DNA of 64,000 bases from Zygnema cylindricum (Eukaryota; Streptophyta; Zygnematophyceae; Zygnematales; Zygnemataceae). Each line of letters opens with the position of its first letter. Position 1 is the first letter of the stretch. Both the position numbers and the translations under genes were made by a program. The stretch is from the NCBI GenBank assembly GCA_037447655.1, contig JBBHKE010003295.1:186001-250000 (forward strand), written 5' to 3'. Positions 23,475 through 35,982 of the stretch are shown here, piece after piece. Below the pieces are notes generated by a model. That model saw nothing but the letters and a program-made list of their open reading frames with translations, made no database searches and was not told the origin of the DNA.

Positions 23475-25717
23475 ATGTGGACCAATTTGCCTGTGCTTCT
23501 GGCAGTCATCCCTCCCTTGGCTCTTTTTGCAGGCACCCTCTCTCTTTATCAATTTACCAAAATATATGTTAATCTCGTTGTGCTTCTCAAATCTCCTTCC
23601 TCCGGTCAAATTTGGTCCTTTGTCAAGCCGTATGCGAAACCTGTTGTATGTTTCTTCTGTCTTTTCCTTTTTTTCCATTGGCTTCTTGGTTTGTTAACAT
23701 TGCGAATTCATTTTAGTAATTTCAGTTTCATTATAGAATTCATAACTTGACTTGTATGTTATATAAGCAATATGGATCAATGCTGATTTGATGCCAACTG
23801 AATCTGTTCCTCAGTTCTATCTGTTTTCTGTTTTCCGTTTTTTTTTCTTTTTTCATAATTTCTTATCTCTTTAGAGCAAAAAGTTAAAGTTCCTGAATGT
23901 TTTGAGCCTTTTCTTAATTGATGAATAAGTAAGATGTAACTCAAAGTAGCTCAAAATTTATACTCGAATAGAATAAACCTTCTCAAGAAACACAGGTTCC
24001 TGTGAATGCTGTGGACCATAGTACTTGTAAGAGAATGTTATTGAACCTTACATTTGAAACTTATGTTCTAAAAGCGCGCAAATTTCGTAAGATCGCACGA
24101 AATTATCATACCGTACGAAAATTCTTCATAGTATAAATTTTGTACAGCTAATTTTTGAAAACATATCATTCCATGTGCCGACTCTTTAAAAAAAATCGCA
24201 CGTTTTGAACATAGCTTGAAACAAATGTTTTGATGATAGTATACTTCTCATCATCATCAGACTAGGACCATCATTATTTTAGGTGTCAGTCTCTATTCCC
24301 AACCTGCATGTAAATTAGTGTGGATCAATTTGAGTTGCCACAAAAAAATGTGAGGAATAAGAGAATTGATATAGGCCCTTTTTTTGCACATATGACGTGT
24401 TATAGACTATTTTACATTTTTTGTTTATCCATCACTATATTATATATGTAGTATATATATATACTATATATATTTTTCTTTTGGTGTATCCACTAAATTG
24501 TGAATCGCTATTATTTTTAATCACACTAATTTGGTCCCGGTCTTTTTTTGGCCCCTTGAAGAGTCTTAACATGAGTTCAAATGCTTGGTTTATACCTGTT
24601 TCACTTCTAGCATTCTTTGTTGATCCATAGTAAACTCGCGATAAGAAGGATGAATTGTATTAGATTTAGTGATTAGCATTAATACTTATTAGAATTAAGT
24701 ACGCTATATTACGTTTTGCAATGTGGCTTATCGTGGATCACTTACATAGCGTTATCAACACTAATTTATGATTTCCGGTCAGAAAGACACTACCTAGAAC
24801 AGTGATTAACTCTAATAGCGATGGGCGGTGTACTGTTGTCCTCAACCTCTCCTGGTATTTCCTTGTTGGGTTTAGTGTTGTCCACTTTTCAATTGTGTTT
24901 CCCTTAAACATTCCCAATACTGAGGACTGTGTTGAGATTTATACAACAAATAGTTTTTTTGGCAATTGACAATTGTTACATTACTTCATTGACCAATCTC
25001 TCTAGCGCTTACCATAATTTTTGTAGGTTTTGGTGGCAATTTTATAACCATATTACCAATTTCGGTTCGTGTTAATGTTGATATAATGCTCCCCAATTTT
25101 TACCCGTCTTTGGTACTAAACAGATAAACCTAATTTGCCTAAAAAAATAACTAGTAGACTTGCGTCAAAATGAATGTAGTAGACCACACTAATGGTGGTG
25201 AGACGTACTGATTTTTATTCAAATCTACTAAAGGGCCTTGTGATGTTGAGAACTGAAGGATTTTCACTTCATTTTAGTTGAAATCTTGTGAACCGAGTAA
25301 AATTTTCTGAGTTTAGGTAGCTTGAATGGTTCTGATGTGCAAGCATTAATAGGTTTCTATTAATGTTAGGTTTGTGAAATAGGTTGCAACAAATTGTGGC
25401 TCGTGAATTTGAAATTATTTAATGAAACAAGTCTTAATGCACTGTTTACTCAATTTTTTGGGTTACTTCTGCTCCTTCTCCCTCTCCCTTTCCCCTTCCC
25501 CCTCTCCCTCTCCCTCTCCCTCCCTCTCCCTCTCCCTCTCCCTCGTTTTTTTTTTTTTTTTTCTTTTCAGGTGAAAGCACTTCAGGCCGTGTTAGGAGAT
25601 GAACAAAAGCTTCTTTCAAAAATGCAACTCACTCATGTTCTTCTCGCGGCGATTTTGATTGTACTCATTGTTTTTCTCGAAAGAGTCGCTACGGAGGTTC
25701 GACAAAGAAGAGGATAA
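23475..25717 (+). CDS. small two-helix membrane protein, function unknown
   Basis: Two exons, 23475-23645 and 25571-25717, GT-AG, phase 0, giving 105 residues. I do not recognise the family. The N-terminal half has a hydrophobic helix (about 5-24, VLLAVIPPLALFAGTLSLY) and a second weakly hydrophobic segment (30-38). Residues 58-76 are polar and may be helical (ALQAVLGDEQKLLSKMQ). A strong membrane helix follows at about 80-95 (VLLAAILIVLIVFLERV), with a basic tail ending RQRRG. The tail and helix suggest an ER or outer-envelope membrane protein (inference). Support for a real gene: clean donor, acceptor with a long pyrimidine tract, telo-box upstream and non-repetitive composition. The intron holds a MITE. 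Confidence 0.7.
24490..24830. mobile_element. TA-type MITE in the intron of the 23475 gene
   Basis: Left TTGTGAATCGCTATTA, right ACTCTAATAGCGATGGGCGG then TGTAC. About 340 bp, longer than its relatives. Confidence 0.6.
25472..25562 (+). repeat. CTCCCT polypyrimidine tract before an acceptor
   Basis: Repeated CCCTCT units then a T run, ending at the acceptor TTCTTTTCAG of exon 2 (25571). It is an expanded form of the normal polypyrimidine tract. Confidence 0.85.
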
Positions 25718-27802
25718 TAAATTGTCGCAAACCTCGAAGAAGCAAAAAAAACAAGGCACGTTAAATTAGGCACAACAATCAGGGAAAAAGGAGACTGTTT
25801 AGGGTTTTATTAGGATATTGTAGCGTTTTTTTAGAGTCTCTAAGGGTTTCTCTTTTTCCATATGGAAAGAGCTTGACTTGGCTGTACATTTACGTCTACG
25901 TGACTAGACGTGAGTGGATTTTCTTTGTGAAAGACTTAGTGGAAACATGGAAACTGGTGGTGGGGATTTTGTTTGCGAGTATATCGTTAATAGAGTAGAT
26001 TGTTTGTACATATGGTCTGAAGATGTTTTTTTTTTGGAAGCAAGTTTGGATGTTTGAGATTCGGTCTGCCTTTGCTGCTCAGATAACAAAAGTTGAAATC
26101 TCTCCCTCTTCCTCTATCCTCCTTTCCTTCCCTCCCTCAATCCTTCTCCTTCTCTCCCTCTTTCCCTCTATCCTCCTCCTTCCCTCCTCCCTCCCTCCCC
26201 TCCTTTGTCAACAGACTACTTCAAACAGTATTTTGCTTTAGGGAGTGGAATGCTTTCTTTGGTGTTTGGTTCTTGTTTAGGCATTTTTTTTTTCATTTTT
26301 TAGGCGTCCATGTGCTTTGAAACATAGAAATTTGCTAATAAAACTTGATGATACAATACTTTGTGAAAAAATATTATTTTGTTGTACACCTATCGGAGGA
26401 AAGAAATTATTGGCCTGGGGTTTACACTGTTCATTCTAACTCTAGCAGTAAATGGCGTGACTGATTTTGAAGCGTTTATAGAATTAGCCTTGGCGAGAAA
26501 AATAATGAGTTATCACCCCTTAATTTTTGGTCGGGGGCGCAAAGAGACATCGGAGCCATGTGCTGTCTTTAGACATGTGACCAGAACTAGTGGTTTCAAA
26601 ACATACACCACTGATGTGGCAACGCATGTAACATGATCCTCGCAGATAACTTCTCAAAAGTCTTAGAGCCAGGGAATTACGCCAACTCCCGTAAAATCTA
26701 CAGCTACACTTTCCGTTTTTTATCTTGTGTTGATGTCATTTCCTCCATTCTCCTGTGTATCTGTTACCTCTGTTTTAGTTCTTGTTCGTGGTTCTGCAGG
26801 GTTTGCTACCCAGACAAAGGCAAAAGAAGTCAGACTAGTTTGACCTAGTATACGAAAGAGCATCTTTAACATCTTTCAACTTAGACACGCATCTTTGCAA
26901 AATGTTCTTACTGGCCTTTACTTCACTTCAGATGTCTTACATGGAAAATAATATGTTAGGGTTAAACCACTCAAGGTTATTTTTTTGACCCGAATCATAA
27001 ACTCGTATTAATAAGACTAATTAACACAGCAAGTTGCAAAAAATAATTTATTGTTGCTTTTTCAATAAAGTTGCTATTCACTTGACTTTGATAGTGATGG
27101 ATGGTGGACTGCCTTTAAAGCAATGACAGCTAGAAACATGAAAGTGATCAAATTGATGTTAGATGTTAATATTCTTTTCAGTAAATTTCTGGCCAATCCT
27201 GTTGCACTCGTTTTATTTTTCCGCATCAAATAAACATACCAGCCTAAGAAGTGGCACAATTGCACTTCCTGCTTTTTCGTTAGCTGTACAGAAACAGTAT
27301 GGACTCTTTCGTTATAACAATACGTTTTTACGAACATCTGTAACTAGGACATACAATTCTCAACACTAGTATTGATTGCCAGTGTATAGTAACAGCAGTA
27401 TTGGAAGCTACAAAACAAAGAATATGATAAATCACAAGTTAGCAATAGAATACAAGACAACACAGATTGATAAAAAGACACCGCTTTTAACAGAGAAAAG
27501 AAACAACGGAGCCAAACCACAAGTCCATCCCGAGAACTGTTAGTTTTATTGGCCGTAAAATGCTGTCAAAGCTCAAGCTTTCCTTCTAAGAACAGCTTCT
27601 TTGACGGAAACAAAAAAAAAGGTAAGGATGAGCGAACACTCCACAAAAAAGGAAAAATCAGAACGAACCAACACTATGGTTTCTACCAAAAAATCTAATG
27701 CAGCTCTTACGGCCCACCTGGTTCCTCCATTGACAGGCGACATTTGATGGGTCTGTCAACACATTATCCCAAATAAGCAAGGAAGGCTGTGGAGAAGAGT
27801 GT

Positions 27803-27912
27803 GCGTGAGAGAGAGAGGAGAAAGCAAGTGAGGGAGAGGGGGGGAGAGAGAGGGGAGAGGGAGAGAGAGGGAGAGAGAGAGAGAGAGAGAGGGGGAGAGA
27901 GAGAGGGAGAGA

Positions 27913-27957
<45 letters not shown>
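27803..27957. repeat. (GA)n/(GAGG)n microsatellite
   Basis: About 155 bp of GA and GGGAGA units, ending in an almost pure GA run at about 27918-27955. Confidence 0.95.
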
Positions 27958-27959
<2 letters not shown>

Positions 27960-28177
27960 CGGGTTCCTCCCAAACTAGCAGTTCTGTCCTCTCCTGCGGT
28001 GTCCCGTGAATACTTGAGATGTGCTACAAAATAACAGATATACCACGAATGCCTGCCTAATTCTGGTTAGAAAAAAGTGGACCATTTCCTGTTATTATTA
28101 CACCGCAGAGGAGTAAATAACGTCCACTAAAGGAAAAGCACAACCTTCTTGTTTTTGTCATCATCAATCTTGAAGAG

Positions 28178-28235
28178 AGACCATTTTTCCTCCACACTCC
28201 ATTTTTCCATTTTTCCTCCACACTCCATTTTCCAT
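28178..28235. repeat. short tandem duplication in the ERD2 3' UTR
   Basis: CCATTTTTCCTCCACACTCC occurs twice in a row, just downstream of the ERD2 stop (minus strand). Confidence 0.8.
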
Positions 28236-28253
28236 ATTTCCTTCACTTTCGTC

Positions 28254-31200
28254 TTATGCCGGCAAATGAAGTGTCTTATTGTTCTTCCAGCTGCAACAAC
28301 GACCAACGAGAGTGTAAGTGGTAGTGAAATAAAAAAAACACCAAATAAGAAAAAAAAAACGAGTACGTAAACACCAACTTGTTTAACAAAATATGTCAGC
28401 AAAAACTAAAAATCTCGTCGGCCAATAAGCTCCAGTAAAACACGAAAGACAAGTGTCGATCCGCCATGTTTAGGAATTTCCTTGCACTACACTAGTGGAA
28501 TGTGAGTAGGATAAAGAGAGTGTTGTTTTTCGACTCAAGAAGAGACCACAATCTGAAACAGAATGCCTACAAGAGGTGGACTCAAAACTACACCGTGAAT
28601 CGCTATTAGGGTTGCGCTGGTTTCTGTTTTGCCTCTGACCATAAAATAGCCTTAAACAAACCGTTTCTTAGTTCATAACACTAATATGGTAAGCGGTTGA
28701 AATATTCTATGTTGCTGGAACATTAATTAGAATTAATAACACGAATAACTTCTTAAACTCGAATAGCAATTCATGGTGTGTACCATCTGTCATCCTAATA
28801 AAACAAAAAACCCGGAACGTTTTACACCCGCTAGAAAGAAACCATCACTTTATTTGTCTTGGAGCTCAGACTCGACAATGTTGATATCCATATAATCTGA
28901 ACTTTTTGCTTTTTGACCTTTTATGGCCATCTTGTATGAATGAGACCATTTTCGTCTGTAAGATATTTTGAAAAACATCGAGACTGAAGTCTAAACAGGA
29001 AACTAATATACTTCTTGAGATTTTGCAAAACAACAAAGACATTTTCTAGTGACGGGGTTATGCATGATGCAAAACAGGGGAGAGACCTAACATTTGAGGA
29101 AACACAAAAAACTACTCCCAAAAACAGATGGCGTGTATTTTTTATATCACGAAGCTGGTGAAATCCATTTGCCAATTATATAACCATTGGGTAACCTGCT
29201 AGGTGCTTCTCAAATTCCTGGAAGGATGGAGGAGAAGAGGAGAGGAGAGGAGATGAGAAGATTAATGGAGATGGAGATGGATCTGTTGTCTGTCTTGAGA
29301 AAAATGTTAAATATGGGGACATACCTTTGCAGATAGTAGTAAAAGAAGTCGCCATACAATGCCGTTTGAATGATGCCAGCTGTCCAAACTGCAGAGACAA
29401 AAAATGTGGCTAGAACTTAATTTTTTTAAATTAGAAAACAAGGACGTGCAAGAATGTTTTAACAGTTGATGTATCCTACTTTTGCGAGAAGGAAATGGGA
29501 GGAGATATGTAACCATACAGAACTTTGAGAGAAGCAATTAATCACTCGGATTTAAACGGTTTGAAAATCATGGCAAAACATCAGATTCGCCAGAAAAGTG
29601 TTAATGGTAGGGCAATTCCATTGAAGAAATTTGCAATGATCTTGAAGTTCAATCATACAGTTTTAGGGCGCACGGTATGTACCCCAAAAAGTGTAAAAAT
29701 TGTACAATTTACACTCAAAACGAGGGTAAAACTACAATAGTGTAATTACCCTATGAGAAGTTGCAAGCTTACCAATCCAGTGACGGTAATGCTTCTCCGT
29801 ATAATAACGATAGATCCAATTAAGAAGATAAAGCCCTCGATAAGCTCTGTGACCAAGAAATAGAACAATGTTAGAAAACTTGCAAGTAGAGTGCTTCTTC
29901 AACCAGGCTAAAAACCACCTCCCAACATTGTTAATTTCATGTGTAATACTCGAGTTGAATTCAAACAGGCAGAAAAGATAAGGTTACCTAAATTGAATCA
30001 AAATGAGATCTGATTCATCACCAGTCAAAAGCTATTTTGCACAAAAAAAAAAAGTTGTCAGTCACAAAACAAATGAGAATAAAAAACATAAAGAGTAATA
30101 AGACTTATGAATATCAGAACTTACCCTAGAAGAAACACGTAATTGCCTGTCAGGTTGTCTATGTTCTTAGTTCTCTGTAAAAGCACCAATTGTGGAAGAA
30201 TTGCAACAGCCTCGAGATAGATTGAGAATGTCCATACCACCTGTATCCCAGCAAAAACATAATTTAATAATCCTAAATTTTCCAAGCCGTGACAATCCAG
30301 CACTTTGCAGGTCACTTTGCTCTCAGTATAAAATAAAATAAAACTGACTACAGAAAAACTTTACCATAATCTCCCTAAATAGAAACTAAAAAAAAACTTA
30401 CTATATAAAAACTAAACCTTAATGTCTCTCAGCAGAAACTAAAAACTGACTACAGAAAAACTATACCATAATCTCTCTCGATAGAACCTAAATAAAAACT
30501 GTCTAAAGAGAAACTGTACCATGATCTGGGCCTTTACAAATGAAATATTTTACCTTTCTGGGTACTAAAAGGTCGAGAACCACCAGGGGTCGAATTCAGC
30601 CACAATTTCAAAAAAGTTACAGTTTACGACCATTATACATTAAAAAAAAACCCTCTTACCTCAAAAAAGGTGAACTTTTCATTGATGAAAAGAGCCAAGA
30701 TGAAGCAAGGAATGATGAGATAGACATGGCGAAAAGTATCGTGGTCCTTATCATACTTCCTTCGCACTACAGGATCATATCTCATGTAATAAACGATTGC
30801 AAATGAGCTTCCAAGAAAAACCAACTTCATCAGCGTGTTGTACAAAGAATAAAAACGAGTAAAAAGGTCCAAATAACGTGTCAAAAAAACGAGCACATAT
30901 AGCTCTTGCGTCTTCAGTGATATTCCTGCTCCCAATCACACCATGGAAAGGAGAAAAAGATAGGGCAACCCTTCCAGTCAGCAACTTGTGGTGCAGCAGG
31001 GACAGAGAGAGGAGAGAGGGAGAAAGAGAGAGATCATTGAGAGAGAGAGAGAGAAAGAGAGAGAGAGTATTCAGAGAGTATTTTGAAAGAGATTATTTTC
31101 TCCCTTCTATTCTGTTTTGAAAAGTTCCCTCTCTAGGCTTTCCCAAAATCATGAGTAAACCGGAATCCACTCAGGTACACCTTGTAACGCGATTAATGAT

Positions 31201-31680
31201 AATGGTTTTTTTGCCACTCAAGTAACTTTTCTCCATGCACACGTGTAAGACTTCCATTTGGAGACCGCCAAAAGAAGGTAAGAATCTTATCTTTCCATCA
31301 CAACCATCGGATTTATAATACGATAAGTGTGCGGAGAAGTTAATTTAAGTGGCAAAAAAACATTAATATTAATGGTAATACACGATCTAGTGCCCATGGA
31401 GTGTCAAATATGATGGGAGACAACAAAACAAACCAAGATCCAGAAAACGATATGAAATGGTATCTTTGGCATTCCAAAGTTGCAAATACCTCTTTCAATG
31501 TGTGAAAGACAAATAAGTAAATGAATAAATAAATGAAAATATAATCATTTGTAAATAGATTGACGATCTCTTTAAAGTTGAGAAAAACTCACCAGCACAT
31601 GACTTTACAATTTTCAATAACAGCAAGATAATACTCAATAAATGAGTCATATCCCCTGCTAATCGAAACACATTCATCAT
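28254..31680 (-). CDS. ERD2: ER lumen protein-retaining receptor (K/HDEL receptor)
   Basis: Binds H/KDEL-tailed ER proteins in the Golgi and returns them to the ER. Six minus-strand exons: 31593-31680, 30660-30925, 30125-30240, 29773-29846, 29325-29388 and 28254-28290. All phases agree, giving 214 residues, the normal ~215. N-terminus MMNVFRLAGDMTHLLSIILL; CAGISLKTQELY near 28-39; RYLDLFTRFYSLYNT; WTFSIYLEAVAILPQL (helix) near 121-136; GAYRGLYLLNWIYRY; GDFFYYY with Asp195 at the position important for retrieval in animals. It ends SWKNNKTLHLPA, the plant-type tail. The last exon has only 37 bases, so it is easily missed. Two in-frame decoy exons lie between exons 5 and 6 (see findings). An alternative start one codon later is possible. 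Confidence 0.95.
28591..28780. mobile_element. TA-type MITE in the last ERD2 intron
   Basis: TA, then CACCGTGAATCGCTATTAGG at the left. The right end CGAATAGCAATTCATGGTG is followed by TGTA. About 190 bp. Confidence 0.75.
31000..31068. repeat. GA-rich microsatellite in ERD2 intron 1
   Basis: GAGAGA and GAAAGAGA units; low complexity only. Confidence 0.85.
31178..31387. mobile_element. foldback TA-type MITE in ERD2 intron 1
   Basis: Arms 'actcaagtaacttttctcc' and 'gtgtgcggagaagttaattt' flank 'ggagaccgcc' and 'accatcggattt', the core of the foldback family. The termini are diverged. Confidence 0.65.
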
Positions 31681-33981
31681 GTTTGCTTAGATTTCACTGA
31701 ATAAGATTTATAAACAGAATCTCTGTCGGATTTACAGAATAATATTTAGAAACAGAATCCTGCAGCTTGATTCTGCAGTAAAAACCCTTACAATTGTGAC
31801 AATACTGTCACACTAAATCTCCTCTAACAAAAGTGTTTACAAAATCATCCGATGAATCTCAATCTTTCGATCAGGAAAGCTGTGAAATGATTCAGTAAGA
31901 GGTTAAAATCAACAGTGGATGGTACGGTTGACTCCACTGGATGATATTAAAAAATTCTGAACATTAAAATAAAAAAAAGATGGCATGCTACAGAAGATTG
32001 CAATATCAAAGAGTCAAAGAGTTTATGCATTAGAAGTCTAAGGAAAAAAAAATAGTTGAAATGTTGCCATGAAAGAAATAATTGTGTGAAGCTTTATATT
32101 TCGTTCGAGTGAAAGGCAACTTGAGATGCAAAGGACAAATTTCTAGCCGTGGCATTAATACGATGTCTATAATACAGAAATTTTAGTACGGTCCCTTCTT
32201 TTCCTAGTTCGGCTTTAAAGGAGTAAGTACAGAATTACACCGCGCATCGTAATTAGAGTAATGAAAAAATTAGAGTAAAAAAAGAGAAAAAAATAATTAG
32301 AGTATTTTACTCTAATTTATGTGATAGAGCTGTTTCAAAAAGGAATTTACTCTAATTTATGCGGTGTTCTCTAATTTGGCAAGTTAATATCCTCTACTGT
32401 AAATAAGGTATTCGTACAGAATCTGACAAAACGTACAGTTTATCGTCACTATGACGTTCGCACTACGCGTTTTGTTAAAACGCAGTTACATGATAACCGT
32501 CCTATTCGTACATTCATACGATATCGCCTGAATTCTCAAGGTTCAAACCGGGTGGCACTTTGGCGTGATTCTAACCGAGCCAAGCGGTTTCTTTATTTAG
32601 TTCGAACCGCACCTTGACAGTTTAAACTGTTAGCGAACTGTTAACCTTATACACGTGGAGTTCTGAAACGAAATTTGGCGACGTGGATCACGTTGTGACA
32701 TTTGCTGACGCTATGGGCAGGTCACAAGTAGATTTGTTCACATCCGTCGATCTATCCCATAGAACGCGGTGTGATTATCTTCACGCAAACCACAATGCAT
32801 CGCAATTTCTTAAGTGTTATGTCTTAGGAAAGAATTTGCCTAATTTGTGGTCATGGTTGTATTAACAGCAAACGCAAACGTAACTTTCATTAAGATAGCA
32901 AAAGCTGAAGTATAATAGCAAATTCTATGTCGTATTAAAAAATATTGTCTTAGAGGAAGAAGATTGAAGATGAAGTCTTCTGGCTTAGCTTGCCAGCTGC
33001 TATTAGCGCACAACATTCTAGATACTATAAGAAGTAAGAACGCCATTTAATGTAAGGAATGTGGCATGAAACACGGCTCTACAAAACTGAGTTTTGCCAC
33101 AATTGCATTCATTGAATGTGCTGAAACAACATTATTGTTACAAACGCAAGTTTCAGAAAGAGAGTTTTGATGTTCCATTTTGCATGGAGACATTAATTTG
33201 ATCATAGCAATTTTTTTTTCATAGAGAGTGTTTTACTGAGTTTGCAACACTGCTTAACACAATTCACGTGATCAAATTATCAAAAGTTGTTCATGGTAAT
33301 TGAGATGTTCTCATAGACACAATTTACTGTGGTAGGCATTCGTTCCACCACGGATGTACCCGTGACTAATGAGTCAGAGAAATTGTAAATAAGCAAACAA
33401 GTTCCAACATACTGGTGAGGGGTGTAATGGTCACTCACCACAAAAACACAAAGTGTGACCCCACTTCATAACATTACAGCAGGTCCAACAATTTTCATTA
33501 ATTACCCTTATCACAAGTTTCCCACTGGGAATAATTGACGGAACTGGACCAACTCTCATATGTTGAAAAATAAAGTCATGTTTTGTGTGGTTGGACTTCA
33601 AATGCAAGAACTTAAAATTGATGCATTTGATGGAAACTCTATTATTTCAAACGAATGCCTACGCAATCGTCACCTGATTCACAACTACAATTTGTATTCC
33701 TTTGGCAACAAAAAGAACGAGACGAGACCTTCCACAGTAACACATAGTTACAATTCAACTTACTATACTACTTACCGCTTAATGCAATTATTAATAAGCT
33801 TTTCACACTAGATAAACTAACTACATACAAACGTGTATCTAGGGCAATCGTCTTGAACGGGGAAAAAAGGAAAAGGGAGTCACTTTGACAAAGCGCGCAC
33901 CCCACAAAGTCAGATATAAAGCAGGCGTGTTACTATCGAAAATTAGACATTTGTATAACATAAGATCACGTAGCAAAATAC

Positions 33982-34773
33982 TAGTGTTGTGTATCGGTAA
34001 AAAAATTATCGCGATAACACCGATTAGAGGTCCCGATATATCGATCCGAGACCAACAAATTCTATATCGGCAATAACTTTAAAAAAATATAGCAAGCACG
34101 TAAAAGTAATTTATAACATACTGTATTATATTATTGGCTTTATATAGCGTGGCATGCCACGTATAGGAATCTGTTCCGTATTTTTTTAACTGACATTTAT
34201 TACGGACAACGCAACACATAAACGTTGACAAATTTAAAACAATACTTTATCGTTCTAAAACTATAGTACCGAAACGAAAATATTAAATTACATTGTAAAT
34301 TTGTAAATCAAACTTAAAACTATAGTACCGAAACGAAAATATTAAATTACATTGTAAATTTGTAAATCAAACTTTTTCGAAACAATCGAACAGACGAACA
34401 AAAAAAATAACAGTCAAAGGGACATTCCGGAAAGGTGCGAGAGCGTGGAACCCAAGTAAAACCCCCTTAAATGAGAAATAATCAAGGAAATATCATGATA
34501 TTTTACCGAAATCGGAGGGAAGGGGGTCCGCGGTGCGTCTAGGGAATAACCCGTACAGCTAAATGTACTGACCGTACATTTATCTGTACCGTCCGTACAC
34601 TTTTCGCCGATAATTATCGATATCGGTGTTATCACCGATAAACTACTGATATCATCGGTTAATTATCGGCGATAACACCGATAGCGATATATCGTATCAA
34701 TATATCGATTATCAGCAACCCGAAAAAAGACCCATATTGGTTATTGGCAAATCCCTACCGATACGCAACACTA
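33982..34773. mobile_element. hAT-type MITE with ATCGATA-rich interior
   Basis: Ends TAGTGTTGTGTATCGGTA and its inverse TACCGATACGCAACACTA. Both sides carry the 8-bp direct repeat CAAAATAC (33974-33981 and 34774-34781). Length 792 bp, no coding. Both subterminal zones are palindromic GATATCG/ATCGATA arrays. TAGNG ends plus an 8-bp duplication are hAT hallmarks. It contains a 59-bp tandem duplication. Confidence 0.88.
34257..34374. repeat. 59-bp perfect tandem duplication
   Basis: Two adjacent copies of a unit starting AAAACTATAGTACCGAAACG and ending AAATCAAACTT, inside the 33982 hAT-type MITE. Identity suggests a recent event. Confidence 0.9.
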
Positions 34774-34947
34774 CAAAATACTACTTCCCGTCTCTTTTCA
34801 CACATGCAAGGCCGGGGTCGTGAAACGGCGGTAGAGCAACAATCCTTGCAACACCTATCACCGGAATATCCAGTTTTTCATGCAGTACAGTAACGTTGCT
34901 GCAAACATTACTACTTTCTGTCGGCCGTATATTACAAAACAACACTA

Positions 34948-35165
34948 CCACCTTGAATCGTTAATAGCGTCAATGTTTTTTTTGCCACTTAAAACATATT
35001 TTCTCCGTACACACCTGTCGGATTTTCAATTTGAGACCGCCAATCGGAAGCTGAGGATTTTACCTTTCAATCGAGACCGTCAGATCCATATTGTGACAAG
35101 TGTGTACCGAGAAAAGATGTTTTATGTGGCGAAAAAAACATTGACGCTAATAGCGAAACACTTTG
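34948..35165. mobile_element. foldback TA-type MITE
   Basis: CACCTTGAATCGTTAATAGC at the left; inverse arm ending TAATAGCGAAACACTTTG then TA. Arms include CTTAAAACATATTTTCTCCG and CGAGAAAAGATGTTTTATG. Confidence 0.85.
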
Positions 35166-35203
35166 TAGTCGACCGTCATTCATACTGCATTTTCCGTGTG
35201 TTA

Positions 35204-35982
35204 GGGTATGTCCCCATGTGCATAAGCAAGGGTTTTTTTCTGTCGTTTTCCTGTAAAACTTAGCGCCGTACTGCCTAAGTTGCAACCGTACGAAGGAATC
35301 GCAAATTTGTAGAGTACAATTCGCGTCATCCTCAAATTTAGGATGTATGAAAGTTTGTCGTCTTGTGTTTTTCGACCTACTTCCACGACAAAAAACGTCA
35401 TCTTCAACCTTACGTTTAAAACACATGCGCGATGTGTTTTAAAACTAGGTATTTTCGATAAGCAAATAGGAACATATATTTGCACGTGCCGTAATTTTCG
35501 AAAAATTTCATACGATTTCCAAGGACAAAGAAAAGTACAGAATTCGCTATGTTTTGTCCGTTTGCGTTCGAATACGACAAATAAAAGTATGAAATTTGTT
35601 TGGTTTGGTCCGTTTACGCCCAGTACGGATTTCTTTTTGGCAAGGGTCTTCAAATTCCGATGCCATTTCGTGTCGACCGGCTAGGAGACGCACAGGCAAA
35701 GCGCCTCGTCTTCAACCGTGAAGCGGCACAGGCTGGAAGGCGGTACGTCTACAATGTCACGGTAAGACATGCGACGTCACAAGCAGTTCCAAAAAATAAC
35801 ATGCGTCCACAGATTGTAACCGCTGACAACCGTCACATGTGTTGTCGACGCATACAACCGTCACAAGCATAAGGTACAACTTCGTCATCACAGACATAGG
35901 GACACTTGAAAACCAGGTCCGGTGGATCCGAGCTAAAATACAAAGTAAGTTCGCTAAGTTACAAGTACATGGGGACATACCC
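35204..35982. mobile_element. PIF/Harbinger-like non-autonomous element H1
   Basis: GGGTATGTCCCCATGTGC at the left, ACATGGGGACATACCC at the right, TTA on both sides. 779 bp, no transposase. Interior 'aagggtttttttctgtcgttttcctgtaaaactta' is shared with H2, H4 and H6. Confidence 0.88.

Larger units (their letters stand above)
25718..28253. other. intergenic between convergent genes
   Basis: Contains the 3' UTR of the 23475 gene, a second CT-rich stretch (26100-26205), a decayed MITE near 26960-27113, and the GA microsatellite listed below. Some minus-strand fragments (27760-27710, 27600-27570) look exon-like but do not connect to anything. Confidence 0.45.

Noticed and set aside
27710-27760. 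Exon-like minus-strand piece (TDPSNVACQWRNQ between AG and GT)
   Set aside because: No phase-compatible neighbouring exon and no family match; I could not build a gene from it.
28850-28955. Alternative ERD2 last exon adding 35 residues
   Set aside because: Keeps phase, but the 28254-28290 exon restores the conserved SWKNNKTLHLPA tail, so this is treated as a decoy.
29199-29217. Alternative ERD2 last exon ending RNLRST
   Set aside because: Strong acceptor and correct phase, but it lacks the conserved tail found further on.
32520-32600. tRNA-like GGTTCAAACC box
   Set aside because: No matching A box, no clover-leaf arms at the right spacing.
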